A DNA stretch of 64,000 nucleotides from assembly GCA_036245525.1 (NCBI GenBank), contig BTPG01000003.1, positions 136,774,640 to 136,838,639 on the forward strand, written 5' to 3'. The position numbers and the translations under genes were made by a program. Shown here piece by piece: positions 21,720-32,400 of this stretch. A model generated the notes under the pieces. It had not been told where the DNA came from. It was given only the letters and a program-made list of their open reading frames with translations, and did not search any database. This stretch comes from Semisulcospira habei. Lineage: Eukaryota; Mollusca; Gastropoda; Semisulcospiridae. Positions within the stretch are counted from its first letter, which is position 1. Every line of letters starts with the position of its first letter.

Positions 21720-21935
21720 GGCGGTCCGTGGCGCAGCGGTAAAAGCGCCTGCCACCAATGCAAGAGGTGCGAAGTTCGATACTCGGTTCCGGCGTCGGAT
21801 TTTTCTCCTCTAGTAAGTGTCACCATTAATTCGGGCGGACCGTCGGGTGTTCTTTCTCCGGGTACTCCGGCTCTGTCCTCTACGACGAATTTGGTATTAA
21901 TTTCAGTCCACTTAATAAAAAAAAATCAAAATATA
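21720..21935 (+). repeat. tRNA-derived SINE
   Basis: Box A-like GTGGCGCAGCGGTAAAAG at 21729 and box B-like AGTTCGATACTC at 21774 sit 30-35 bp apart as in Pol III internal promoters. The unrelated body carries GGGCGGACCGTCGGGTGTTC and ends in an A-rich tail near 21915-21960. Box B deviates from GGTTCGANTCC, so it may no longer be active. Confidence 0.7.
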
Positions 21936-21984
21936 AAAAATGTTTTAAATTAAAAAAAAATTCAGTATCTCGCTTGAGCTTGCC

Positions 21985-22135
21985 CTTAGCACCACGTGAA
22001 TGTACAGTGTGTGAGGGAATGCGCGTGATTTACGTGAGCGTGGTTGTTGGGTTCAGTTCGCGGCTATGTCCTGCGCATCGAGTTATATTATAAATATGAG
22101 AAATGCGCCATATAAATACTATGTATTATTATTAT
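21985..22135 (+). repeat. Dispersed repeat ending GCGCCATATAAATA(TTATT)n
   Basis: GCGCATCGAGTTATATTAT followed by GCGCCATATAAATAC and a TTATT tail resembles a SINE 3' end; the similar motif is at 48820-48881. Confidence 0.5.
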
Positions 22136-22270
22136 TCTTTTGTTGTTGTAAGACTCAGTAAATGGAAGGGGTTTTAACGATCAGTTTAATTCATTCACCC
22201 GTGCGGAAAAAAATTACAGAAGAGGATGATGGTTTGATCAAGATTGGTTAAAGTGTAGTGTATGTCCGGT

Positions 22271-22366
22271 AAGCAAAAGGTCCTCGGGGCGACGCAGTTG
22301 GCCCGCGCACGGCTGTGCGTGGGCAAACTGTAGCCGAAATCGTCCCGAGGATTTTTTTTTTTGCTT
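22271..22366. repeat. Hairpin element, family A (copy 3)
   Basis: AAGCAAAAGGTCCTCGGGGC pairs with the complement of CGTCCCGAGGATTTTTTTTT. The centre GCCCGCGCACGG/CTGTGCGTGGGC is shared with other family A copies. Confidence 0.75.
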
Positions 22367-22371
22367 CCCGG

Positions 22372-22605
22372 GTGACTAGCCTGGCACATTCGGAAGGCAC
22401 CAGCTTAAGCTGACACTGCCCTGAACTCTCACAGTCGTTAAAGGACAGCAGTTTTCCCTCTTTTTTTCAACACTCTCAAGCCCCGCCACCCCACTCAACA
22501 CTCCTCCTCCCCCCTCGCCCCAGTATTAGGATCTAGGGTGAAAGTGTTAAATATATGTTACTGATATGCAATTGCATTTGTCTTCAATGCACTGGTCACG
22601 ATTAT
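22372..22605. repeat. Dispersed repeat, also at 63592-63845
   Basis: Begins GACTAGCCTGGCA, contains AACTCTCACAGTCGTTAAAG, a pyrimidine-rich middle, and ends TGTCTTCAATGCACTGGTCA. The first part overlaps family B hairpin core sequence (AGCTTAAGCTGACACTGCC). Confidence 0.7.
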
Positions 22606-22796
22606 AGTCCTGTAATATCTTGGACCCACATTGCAGTGACAGGGGGTATAAAATGTTAGAGTTGATTTAGAACGATTTTGGGATGCTGTTTTCGAATCTA
22701 CGTGATGTCATTCTGTAAATGTTGAACATTTTTGTACACAGAGCTAAATCCAATATGGCGGCCAGATCAAAGGTCAGATTGTTGTTAAGGGCTTTT

Positions 22797-22970
<174 letters not shown>

Positions 22971-23363
22971 CCGTAGCCCCCACCCGGGTCTGCCCTGGGG
23001 GACTTGGGTGGGGTTAGGTATTTTTTAGTTCCCAGGGTCACCCTGGTCAGCCCCACAGGGTGGGTTTTTCTCTCTATTCTGGGGCATGTGTTTCTGTCTA
23101 CCCTTTGTCCATTCACCTGTATTTGCCTTTTTAAAACTCTCCCTACTGTCTGCACTGCCTGTAGCTCTTGATATTGGATGTGTGTTGCTAAATGGTCTTA
23201 GCTTTATTTAGGCCCCATGTGTTAGGTTTATTTAACGTATTTGACCAGATGGCGACATACATTCAATGTTCTGTTTATTTATTTTTTTCACAAGCAGTGC
23301 AGGCACGTCCTGAGAAAGCCTTGTTGCTGTCGGGACGTTAAGCAATGTACAATCAATCAATCT
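22971..23363 (+). repeat. SINE family P (copy a)
   Basis: Starts CCCCCACCCGGGTCTGCCC, ends GGGACGTTAAGCAATGTAC then (AATC)n. The GACGTTAA-(AATC)n tail is a common mollusc retroposon 3' end (recalled). Other copies: 27085-27476 (minus), 27670-27872 plus 34295-34455 (split by an LTR element), and 63342-63430 (fragment). Confidence 0.75.
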
Positions 23364-23765
23364 ATATCCCGTAGTCTTGCCGACCGTTGGGGCACCACTG
23401 ATGACTTGGCAACCAGCTCCCTCCATTCCTCTCTGTTCTCTGCCATTCTTAGCGTATCACCCAGCCGCCTCAGTCCTGTCCACTCTGAGATATTGTCCTC
23501 CCATTTTTTCCTTTGTCTTCCTCTCCTTCGTCCTCCTTGCACAGTGCATTGCAGGATTGTTTTGGCAAGCCCTGCTGAACGCGTGACATGCCCATACCAC
23601 TTCAGTTTGAGTTTTTTCACAATGGCTAATAAGTCTTCATAGGGCCCGATGGCTTGCCTGATTCTGCTTCCCACTTCCTCGTTCGTGATGTGATCTCTGT
23701 ATGAAATGCCAAGCAGCCTTCGAAAACATCTCATTTCAGTGGCTTGTATCCTCCTTTCAAGGCTG
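23364..23765 (-). pseudogene. LINE ORF2 C-terminal fragment (family Q)
   Basis: Minus-strand frame of 125 codons from 23734 to 23357 with RCFRRLLGISYRDHITNEEV, LKWYGHVTRSAGLAKTIL and a final RLRDID-stop. This is the conserved post-RT tail of an APE-type LINE ORF2. It is 5'-truncated just before EMRCF; no frameshift inside. A second copy with a frameshift is at 47140-47570 in plus orientation. Confidence 0.8.
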
Positions 23766-23769
23766 CTAA

Positions 23770-24265
23770 ACTAAAGCCAGAAAGTTCAAATTTGGTAGTA
23801 TGAATGTTCTTAGTAAGATCTTTTTTTTTCATGCCCATTTGAATGACCTTCTTTAAAGGTCAAGGTCACCAAAGGTCAGGAAACGGCTAAAAATGCCCTA
23901 TGTGGAGACATACTTTGCAATGAAAGGGGTATTTCGAACTCGTTGAGTTGATTCCACATAATTGCAGGTGCTCAGTTTGAATCTACGTGATGCTTCTTTA
24001 CGAATGTTGAACATTTCTGTACACAGAGATAAATCCAAGATGACCGCCAGATCATAAGCCAGATTAGTGTTATGGGCATTTTCTCAATAACAATCAAGGT
24101 GAAAGCGTTCCAAATGGGCACGATGAATGTTTTTAGTAAGACCTTACTTTTTACTCTTCTTAAATTTCCTTACTGAAATGTCAAGGTCACACATTTTAAT
24201 GACCTCACTGAAAGGTCAAGATCACAAGGTCAAAGTTTGGGCGATCCCACACTCATAAGTGTATG
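23770..24265. repeat. AGGTCA-rich dispersed repeat
   Basis: Contains AAGGTCAAGGTCACCAAAGG, TCAAGGTCACA and AAAGGTCAAGATCACAAGG. The internal stretch GAATGTTGAACATTTCTGTA with CAGAGATAAATCCAAGATG recurs at 22717-22790. Confidence 0.6.
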
Positions 24266-24469
24266 ACAAATATATGCGAGTGCTTCGTTTTTTCATGCGA
24301 TAGACTCCCACTGATTGAATGTTTTTAACTTGAGTTCGTTCACTGTAAAATCAGCCTGTTGTACTGCTTATCGACATTATAAACCGTTTCTGCTTTTGAA
24401 AACCAAGATTACACGTACTTCACTCTGTGTCCTGGATCATTGCAGTAAAAGGATTGCAATACGGTTCAG

Positions 24470-25590
24470 GTCATTTGCATTTGCAGAAGCCTGTGCAAGT
24501 TAGCTTGAGCTTGACGCAGGTGCAGCGTGACGTTCCACAGTTTTTCTTGCAGGTGCAAGTTCAAGACAGAGTCCGGGTTTACTTTTCAGCCTCAGCAGGT
24601 ACAGCGGGTACAAACCGGACCATCTGCCTTCCACCCGTTGTCCAGTGGGTTAATGTGATGTGGCGATGGTGAACTGGCGGCCTGCCCCATCTGATGACGG
24701 GCACGAAGTAGGCTTCAAAGCTTGGTGCCGTTGGTGGCAGGATGCAGAGCTTGGGCGCAACATGTCTTTTACCAGCAGTTTTCTTCCTGATGACACTGGC
24801 CCGTATTTCTGTCACGCTTATGTCAGGTTCCTGGCCATACAACATAACTGTTTACCACAAACAGGCATGAATCACATCTTGTTTTGTGTCAGAAATGATC
24901 CCCACCTTCAACACACCATCGAACAACTCGAGCTTTTTTACTGTTGTTTTCCAAATAAAGGAGGGCACATTGTCACATTATGTCATCTGGAGCATGTACC
25001 ACGACGAGTATGGTGGGCATGACGCTTTGGTGCTGCTGCACAAGATCATTCACTTTTATCACCCTTGAGCTGTCGCCCATGGAAGTTGATTCCATTGTGA
25101 CAGCGACAGTTTGAGGAATTCCATTTGTTCTGTGGTGCAGGTGGTGCGCCAGTACCACGAACACATCTGTGTCATCTGACACAACCCGAGTGTCCGGCCC
25201 TGGCTTCCTCAATAACGGGGTATGCCATCAGGTTGCCGGCCTCTTCATGAGTGAGGGCAGTTGGAAGAACAGCATGGTGCAGGAGTATTGGATATAGACC
25301 AGTTCCAGTGACTATGTTGCGTTTCAGTGTCAGGAGAAGGGCCATTGTGCCGAGGTTCGTCATATCATTGTGATGATTTGTCTTGTTCTCAACTGTCTGT
25401 TTTGGTAGCGGAAACTCTCCTGATCAACTGTACACATGGCACAGTGCCCTGCTGTCGTGCTGACCGGCAGCATGGCTTGGTGCTGCCGGCGAATTACCTG
25501 TCAAAACCACATGCACTGTCGGCACAGTCCACAACAAAACACATGCATAATGACAGCTCGGTGATCCTGACCTCGTATTCCGCCTGACAT
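24470..25590 (-). pseudogene. C-terminal part of a Cys-rich multicopy protein, decayed
   Basis: Read right to left there are broken frames with VSDDTDVFVVLAHHLHHR (25170-25120), then APKLCILPPTAPSFEAYF (24760-24700), then a Cys-rich tail of alternating pairs (CTCKKNCGTSRCTCV, then CTGFCKCK-stop, 24552-24474). That order, DTDVxxLLxHH followed by LPPT and a C-x-C-rich tail, is what I recall for a large uncharacterised family with many copies in molluscs and cnidarians. Stops and frameshifts split it (for example near 24980 and 24570). The N-terminal half of such a protein is at 58676-60995. Function unknown. It may be a mobile-element protein or a repeatedly duplicated gene. Confidence 0.6.
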
Positions 25591-25867
25591 GACTTGTAAC
25601 TTGCTCTTCAGAGAAGACTTTGCTGTAGTGCGCATTTAACCCTATTCATCAAACAATGCTGTTAGATGCTGTGCTAACTCGTGCGCAAAGGGAGACAGTA
25701 TCTCTTTGAGACAGCTATGATCTCTGGAACCATCGCAACAAGGGGGTGTTAAAGCCGTACACAACTGAATCCCGTAAAAAAAAACAAAAAAACAAACAAA
25801 CTCGTATGCCCATTCACAGCACACTTCGCACATTTTAACGGAGACCGATTACGGGACAATTAATGAC

Positions 25868-25985
25868 AACAAGAGCCGAAAGCCGTTGTTCGAGTATTCG
25901 GTCAGCTCTCAAAAATTCAGTATCAGGAATCAATGACTGAAAACTACAGAAAATATGAGATGCTTGCATAACTGTGCTTGTGTGG
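25868..25985. repeat. Dispersed repeat, also at 63850-64000
   Basis: Shares AAGAGCCGAAAGCCG, GGAATCAATGACTGAA-like and CTACAGAAAATATGAGA with the window's last 150 bp. Confidence 0.6.
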
Positions 25986-25989
25986 AAAA

Positions 25990-26285
25990 TAATTCATGTC
26001 TAGGCATCTGCAAGTGATAGGCCCTGCACAGGTGACGTAACGTTTGGCAGCTCTAGGTTCATGCACGTGTCGGAAGAAACCAAGCAGCTGAAATTTTTTA
26101 TTTCCTTATTTTGTTTGTTTATATATCTCGACACAATGTTTCTGTCAAAAGCTGAAGAAAACTTCACTTTCTTAATGCAAAATAGTCAATGATCAATTCC
26201 TACACGGAATTGCAAACTTACAACTCAGCATGACGCCATGGACATATCACTTGACAGCTCGTGCCCAGACAAATTGAAAAGACTC
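25990..26285. other. No recognised feature
   Basis: AT-rich sequence with no supported gene or repeat. Confidence 0.45.
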
Positions 26286-26286
26286 A

Positions 26287-26288
<2 letters not shown>

Positions 26289-26378
<90 letters not shown>
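26289..26378. repeat. (AC)n microsatellite
   Basis: About 45 AC units. Confidence 0.97.
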
Positions 26379-26379
<1 letters not shown>

Positions 26380-26655
26380 AACACAAAACCATCAGTCTGG
26401 GTTACCTACCATTTTATGTGAAAATGGGTTCCCATATTTCTATTTATTCTAGGGCTCTGGAGTTGATGCGAATGTTTAGAACTCACCTTATAACTAAGCT
26501 CTACAACTTAAAATAAAATAGACATTTTCTAGAAACAGAGCCACTGGATGGAAAAAAAATGGGTTTTTACCCCAAAAGTGGGTGCCTCTTACACAAAACT
26601 GGGATTACAGTGAAAATACCTCACTAAAGATACCTTTGGTTGATTTTACTATTAT

Positions 26656-26757
26656 GATTGTTTGAGTGGGGTTGTAAGGGGGTTGGGGGAGGGGGGGGGG
26701 AGAAGTGTGTGTGGGGTGGAGGGGGTGGGGGGGGGGTGGGGGGGGAGAGGGGGTCAT
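26656..26757 (+). repeat. G-rich tract
   Basis: About 100 bp with many runs of four or more G separated by one to three bases. Strong G-quadruplex potential on the plus strand. Confidence 0.85.
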
Positions 26758-27084
26758 CACTTTTGGTTTATAGAGCTGCTCAATGCGCTCTTATGAATGA
26801 AAGATTTTCATTATCAGTGGAATCAGTAGGTCATTTCAGAGGCGCACACTGAGTTGCACGTCGAACCACTCACAAATACTCATTTGGAGTGCACCAGATG
26901 GATCCAGTTGGCAAAGTCCCACATTCCACACTATAGGACAGCTAAGACTGAAAAGCAATCGCAGCGTTTATGGCGCGGTACAAGGTTTAAAACTAAGAAA
27001 ATGTTGTTTTTAGAAGCGTGTCGGGCAAAAGTTTTTATGAAAACTGTTTTAAAACCTCTTTTAACTCAACTTTTCTTAATGTTA

Positions 27085-27476
27085 AAAGTGTTTTATTGTA
27101 CATTACTTAACGTCCCGACAGCAACAAGGCTTTCTCAGGACGTGCCTGCACTGCTTGTGGAAAAACAACAACATACTAAACAGAACATTGAATGTATGTT
27201 GCCAGCCGGTCAAATACATTAAATAAACCTAACACATGGGGCCTACATAAAGCTAAGACCATTTAGCAACACACATCCAACATCAAGAGCTACAGGCAGT
27301 GCAGACAGTAGGGAGAGTTTTAAAAAGGCAAATACAGCTCAATGGACAAAGGGCCGACAGAGACACATGCCCCAGAATAGAGAGAAAAACCCACCCTGTG
27401 GGGCTGACCAGGGTGCCCCTGGGAAATAAAAAGTAGTTAACCCCACCCAAGTCCCCCAGGGCAGACCCGGGTGGGG
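27085..27476 (-). repeat. SINE family P (copy b)
   Basis: Reverse complement of 22971-23363: ACTTAACGTCCCGACAGCAA at one end and GCAGACCCGGGTGGGG at the other. Confidence 0.75.
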
Positions 27477-27587
27477 TTAAAAGTGTTTTAATTTACAAGC
27501 GTGTCGTAACTGATATGCATCTATTCCAACCAACGTATAGTACTGGCTATTTTTCCCATCCTCGCCTTCTTTCTTCGCTCAACACTC

Positions 27588-27692
27588 GACTTTCCAGTCC
27601 TTCCCTGAAACACCCCCAACCGGTCTGCCCTCAAAACTCGACTTTCCAGTCCTTCCTTCAAACACCCCCAACCGGGTCTGCCCTGGGGGACT
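27588..27692. repeat. 52-bp tandem duplication
   Basis: ACTCGACTTTCCAGTCCTTC occurs at 27588 and 27640, each followed by AACACCCCCAACCGG and GTCTGCCCT. The second copy merges into SINE copy c. Confidence 0.8.
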
Positions 27693-27872
27693 TTTTAGTT
27701 CCCAGGGGCACCCTGGTCAGCCCCACAGGGTGGGGTTTTCTCTATATTCCGGGGGCATGTGTTTCTGTCTACCCTTGGTCCATTCACCTGCATTTTCCTT
27801 TTTTAAACTCTCCCTACTGTCTGCGCTGCCTGTGGCTCTTGATATTCGATGTGTGTTGCTAAATGGTCTTAG
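27670..27872 (+). repeat. SINE family P copy c, 5' part
   Basis: Runs from CCGGGTCTGCCCTGGGGGA to GCTAAATGGTCTTAG, where an LTR retrotransposon is inserted. It resumes at 34295 with TTAGCTTTATTTAGG, giving the continuous sequence seen at 23187-23215. Confidence 0.8.
27869..27872. repeat. 4-bp target site duplication TTAG (left)
   Basis: TTAG lies directly before the 5' LTR and again directly after the 3' LTR (34295-34298). The undisrupted SINE copy has a single TTAG at this point. Confidence 0.9.
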
Positions 27873-28500
27873 TGTAACATAGTGAACTGAACTCAGTGTC
27901 TGATCTGTACTCACCATCACTATATTTCACAGCAATCTATACTCGCTGTACTGTATTTGACATTGGCTTGCCACCGGTTGTACTCTTGACATGCTGCACC
28001 CGACTGCTGGTGGGGTAAGTTTATTGTCTATTTTATTTGATTATTATATTTTTGATTATTATAATTATGATCGTATGTATGTCGGATTAGAATGATTTTT
28101 GTGTGTTTGGTGTTAGGATTGAATGGTGTCGTTTGATTATGCTTATAGCATTCTCCCTGATCAATCTGTTGTAGACTGCGTGAGTCTTGGAGCAGATTGA
28201 TCAGTGTGTGCTCTTTAATATTTATAGTGTTCATTCTTAAGTGAATTTTGTAGATTGTTCTGGATTTGATTCGGAATCATTTGGTTTTGTAACTATTTTG
28301 TCAATGTTATCGATTCATTATTTTGTGTGCATGGTTACATGATTTATATAGAAAAGTGAATGTTATAGTTATTTATATCGGTTATATTTATGTGGTGTTA
28401 ATATGTACTTTCGATGTTTATTTATTTATGTTGATTTGTCTTTGTCAGGGTTTGCTTAATAAATGAAAGGAACCCTTGCTGCGACTTCGCGCCTGTTACA
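27873..28500 (+). repeat. 5' long terminal repeat
   Basis: 628 bp, begins TGTAACA and ends TGTTACA (perfect 7-bp inverted ends). Polyadenylation signal AATAAA at 28458-28463, near the LTR end, implies a short R/U5. Confidence 0.95.
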
Positions 28501-28502
28501 TC

Positions 28503-28518
28503 TGGTGTCAGAAGTGAC
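28503..28518 (+). promoter_or_regulatory. Primer binding site (tRNA-Leu type)
   Basis: TGGTGTCAGAAGTG begins 2 nt after the 5' LTR. It is complementary to the 3' end of animal tRNA-Leu(CAG) including CCA (recalled), over 14 nt. Confidence 0.8.
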
Positions 28519-28533
28519 TCAACCCCCATCAGC

Positions 28534-29469
28534 ATGGAGGATCGGAAGGTGGACACAACAGCAGTCGAGGACCTCCAGCGGAAGGTGGCCGAGCTTCAGG
28601 CACAGCTGGATGCAGACCGGGGCCAACTGTCAGCGTCAGGCAGGACAGCACAGCCCAGCGCTTTCGTCCTTTCTGACCAAGCGAGGATCGCGCGCTTCTG
28701 TGACAGGCCACGTGATGCAGGCGACATCACTCTGCAAGACTGGCTGGACGACATCCATGCTGCTATCAGTTCGCGCAGGATCGAGAGCACCGACAGATCA
28801 GCCTTCGTTCTGGAACACCTTGGTGGCAAGGCGAGACGGGAGATCGTGGGCAGAGGTGGCATCAGCCTCTCGGGGGATAGGATCTTGTCCATCCTGGAGA
28901 AAGTTTTTGGTGATGGCGCATCACTTCCCAGATTACAGTCGCAGTTCTACTCCTATCGACAGGACAGGGAGGATCTGCTGACATGCTCACACAATCTTGC
29001 TGTTCTGGCGGACAAGATTCAAGGTGTAGAAAAAGACTCTGCTTTTTCCAAGCGGAAGGACATTATTTTGAAAGAGAGGCTTGCGGAAGCAGTTGCAGAT
29101 GTTACTCTAAGGAGAGAGCTGCGACGGCTGAATGAGGAGGTCCCTACACTGACGTTCTTTGATCTCCGTGATAAAGCCGTCCAGTGGATGGGTACCCCAG
29201 CGGCACTGCGTCCACGTCTGGAAGAGAAACAGACCCATAGTGAGCTCCTGGACATCCTAAAGTCTCAGCAGCAGCAGATCGCTCAGCTCACAGCTCAGCT
29301 GGAGGGCCTTACACGCCGTCACCAAGCAGAGGGCACAGCACGGAGCCAGCCAGGGGAAGCCCGTCGATGCTACATCTGTCATGCAACAGGACACCTTCAA
29401 CGGCACTGTCCACAGCGTCAGCAGAGCGGCCGAAGACGACCGTTAAACGGGAGACACCTGCCATTGTGA
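28534..29469 (+). CDS. gag: Gag polyprotein of the Ty3/gypsy element
   Basis: 311 codons, start ATG at 28534, 34 nt after the LTR. Gag forms the cytoplasmic virus-like particle and binds the element RNA. Residues about 8-30 form an N-terminal heptad-like helix (VEDLQRKVAELQAQL). The middle is a retrotransposon gag/capsid-type region with AFVLEHLGGKARREI and LQSQFYSYRQDREDLLTC. A second Gln-rich coil is near residue 245. A single CCHC zinc knuckle, CYICHATGHLQRHC, is near residue 285. The stop TGA is at 29467-29469. Pol overlaps in the -1 frame from 29367, with a candidate slip site at 29442. Intact, with no internal stops. Confidence 0.93.
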   Translation: MEDRKVDTTAVEDLQRKVAELQAQLDADRGQLSASGRTAQPSAFVLSDQARIARFCDRPRDAGDITLQDWLDDIHAAISSRRIESTDRSAFVLEHLGGKARREIVGRGGISLSGDRILSILEKVFGDGASLPRLQSQFYSYRQDREDLLTCSHNLAVLADKIQGVEKDSAFSKRKDIILKERLAEAVADVTLRRELRRLNEEVPTLTFFDLRDKAVQWMGTPAALRPRLEEKQTHSELLDILKSQQQQIAQLTAQLEGLTRRHQAEGTARSQPGEARRCYICHATGHLQRHCPQRQQSGRRRPLNGRHLPL

Positions 29470-32400
29470 GCCAGATGACAGGTGGACGAGGTCAATATGC
29501 TAGTGGCTCATCACGGCTGGAGAAAGCTGTTGGAGAGTGTCCCGTGGTAACTATAAACATTGGGGGGAGTGATGTAAAATGTCTTGTTGATACAGGCGCA
29601 CAGGTTTCAACCTTGACTGAGACATTCTTTAGACATGTTTTTAGTGACACAACACACATTGATGATGTTTCCCCTTACCTAAAGGTTTCCGGCGCTCAAG
29701 GCCTCGAGGTGCCATTTATTGGTTATGTAGAGCTAGACATTACAGTGATGAATAGAACTTTACCCAATATGGCATTCTTAGTGGTTAGAGATCCTCAGGG
29801 TGTCATGGCCGAGAGGAAGAAGAAGGTACCTGGTGTGCTCGGTTCCAACATCTTAAGACACCTGAAGACTGTCGAGGGAGGTAGCCATCCGGACTCGACT
29901 CTATGGCAAGGCGTAAGTGCCCTGTATGAAGAGAACGCCATTTCCGTGTCAAGCGACAGTTACGTGAAACCACTGGGGAGACGGCCCGTTCTGATCCCAG
30001 CACGCAGCCTAAAAGTAATCTCATGCACAACCAAGCCAGCTGCGCCGGGTACTACGCGCGACATTCTAGTCGAGCCATCGGACAAGCTGTACCTTCCGGC
30101 CGGAATCGGAGTTGGGAGATGCCTCTCTCAACTCAGCGATAAGGGGGTCGTACCAGTTCAGGTCGCTAATGTCAGTGACAGAGACATCTACCTGAAACCC
30201 TACGTCCCTATAGCATGTGCAGCTGAAGCCGACACCCCGCACCAGTACAGCGTGACTGTAACACAGGAAGAAATCCTCATCGAGGAAGCCACAGTACTGC
30301 CATCACACGATGCACTTAGAGACATCATGTCTGAAGTATCTGTCGGCGACATCACCCAAGAGCAGGGCCTGCGTCTCTCTACACTCCTCCACAGTTATGA
30401 GCATGTTTTTAGCAGAGGCGAGGATGACCTTGGCTTCTGCGATCTAATCCATCATCGTATCGTAACGGATGATGACACGGCCGTCAAGGTCCCACACCGC
30501 AGGATCCCACCCCAGTACTGGGCTGAAGTGAGGGACTATTTGCAGTCTGCTTTGAAACAGGGCATCATCCGAGAGTCATGCAGCCCTTATGCCTCACAGT
30601 GCGTTATTGCGAAAAAGAAAAATGGCAAGATCCGCTTTTGCGTTGATTATAGGGGATTGAATACTAAGACACACAAAGACGCCTACCCTTTGCCCAGAAT
30701 CGAGGAGGCCCTGGATGTGCTGAAAGGATCTAAATACTTCTGCAGCCTGGATCTAGCTCATGGCTTTAACCAGATTCCAGTGGCGCAAGAAGATATAGAA
30801 AAAACGGCGTTCCGGGTCGGCACTGGAGGTCTCTATGAATACACCAGAATGGCCTTCGGGCTTTGTAATGCCCCGGCCACATTCATGAGGGTAATGGACA
30901 AGATTTTTGGTGATCAGAACTTCCAGACCCTACTCATTTACGTTGACGACCTCCTGGTATTTGGGAAAAGCTTCGACGAGACGCTGGAAAGACTGGGAAT
31001 GGTGCTATCAAGGCTCTCAAACTTCAACTTAAAGGCACAGCCCAACAAATGCCACCTGTTTTTCAGCCGTCTGCGTTATCTTGGTCATATGGTTACACCT
31101 GAGGGAATACTACCCGACCCAGACAAAGTCTCCGCAGTGGCAGATTGGCAGCTGCCCGCCAGCGAGAAAGACTTACGGGCTTACCTCGGGCTGACCTCGT
31201 ATTACCGCCGATTTATACCTGGCTTTGCTCAGATCGCAGCCCCTTTGCACGCTCTGCTGAATAAAACACCAGGCTCGGGACGCAGCAAACGTCTGAGCGG
31301 ATGGAACGAGCAATGTACGCAGGCATTTCAGACCATGAAGCAAAAGCTAACAACAGCCCCAGTCCTCGGCTACCCAGATTTTACTCTACCCTACATCCTG
31401 GAGATTGACGCCAGCCTCCAAGGCCTGGGAGCTGTGTTATCACAAGAACAAACCGGAAAGCGAGTTGTCATTGGCTACGCCAGCAGGGGACTCAGGGAAA
31501 AAGAGACATCCATGAAAAGGTACAGCAGCATGAAGTTGGAATTGCTTGCGCTCCGCTGGGCAGTCACGGAGAAATTCAGAGATCTTCTGCAGGGCAGCAC
31601 CTTCACGGTCTATACTGATAACAATCCTCTCAGCTACATCCAGACATCCGCCAAGCTAGGTGCAGCAGAGACTCGCTGGGCCGCAGAACTGGCCAACTTT
31701 AATTTCACAGTGAAATACCGCTCTGGGCGATCTAATGGGAACGCGGACGCACTCAGCAGAAGGGAGGTCCATGTCGAGCAATTGATGGCAGAATGCGACG
31801 AGCCTCAAGCTGCAGCCACCGCCGTACCAAATGAAATTAGAACAGCCATCGTAAACCTCACTCCAGAGTTTGTTCTGCACGAAATCCAGGTCAGGTCTAC
31901 GCATACTTCTTCTCCTTCCTCCCTACCAGCAGCTGACCTGCCCAGGTTGCAACAGCATGATCCCACATTAAAAAGGGTCTGGCAGCTCTACAGAATTGGT
32001 CACAAACCCACCAAACGACAAGCAGCTAGGGAAAACCCCAACGTGCGGAAAATAATCCGCTGTTGGAACCAGCTAAGGGACAGGGACGGAACCCTTTATA
32101 GGGTGGCGCAGGACAACGGTAGAGACGTACTCCAGGTCATCCTTCCTTCATCACTGAAACCAGACGTTCTGAAAGCAGTCCACGATGACGCCGGGCACCC
32201 AGCAGCGGAGAAGACTTGCAAGCTTGCCCAGGGCAGGTGTTTTTGGCCAGGCATGATGGCTGATATCACCAGGTACACAAATGATTGTGAAAGATGTTTC
32301 TTTGCAAAGGAAGGGAGAAGAGTCCACACTACCATGGGAACGCTCACCGCCACCCATCCCCTAGAAGTCCTCGCAATGGATTTCACTCTTCTTGAACGTT

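Noticed and set aside
26658..26852. Gly-rich frame over the G-run
   Set aside because: Low-complexity translation of a G-rich tract; no other coding sign.
31656..31904. Minus-strand frames inside pol
   Set aside because: Shadow frames of the intact polyprotein without motifs.
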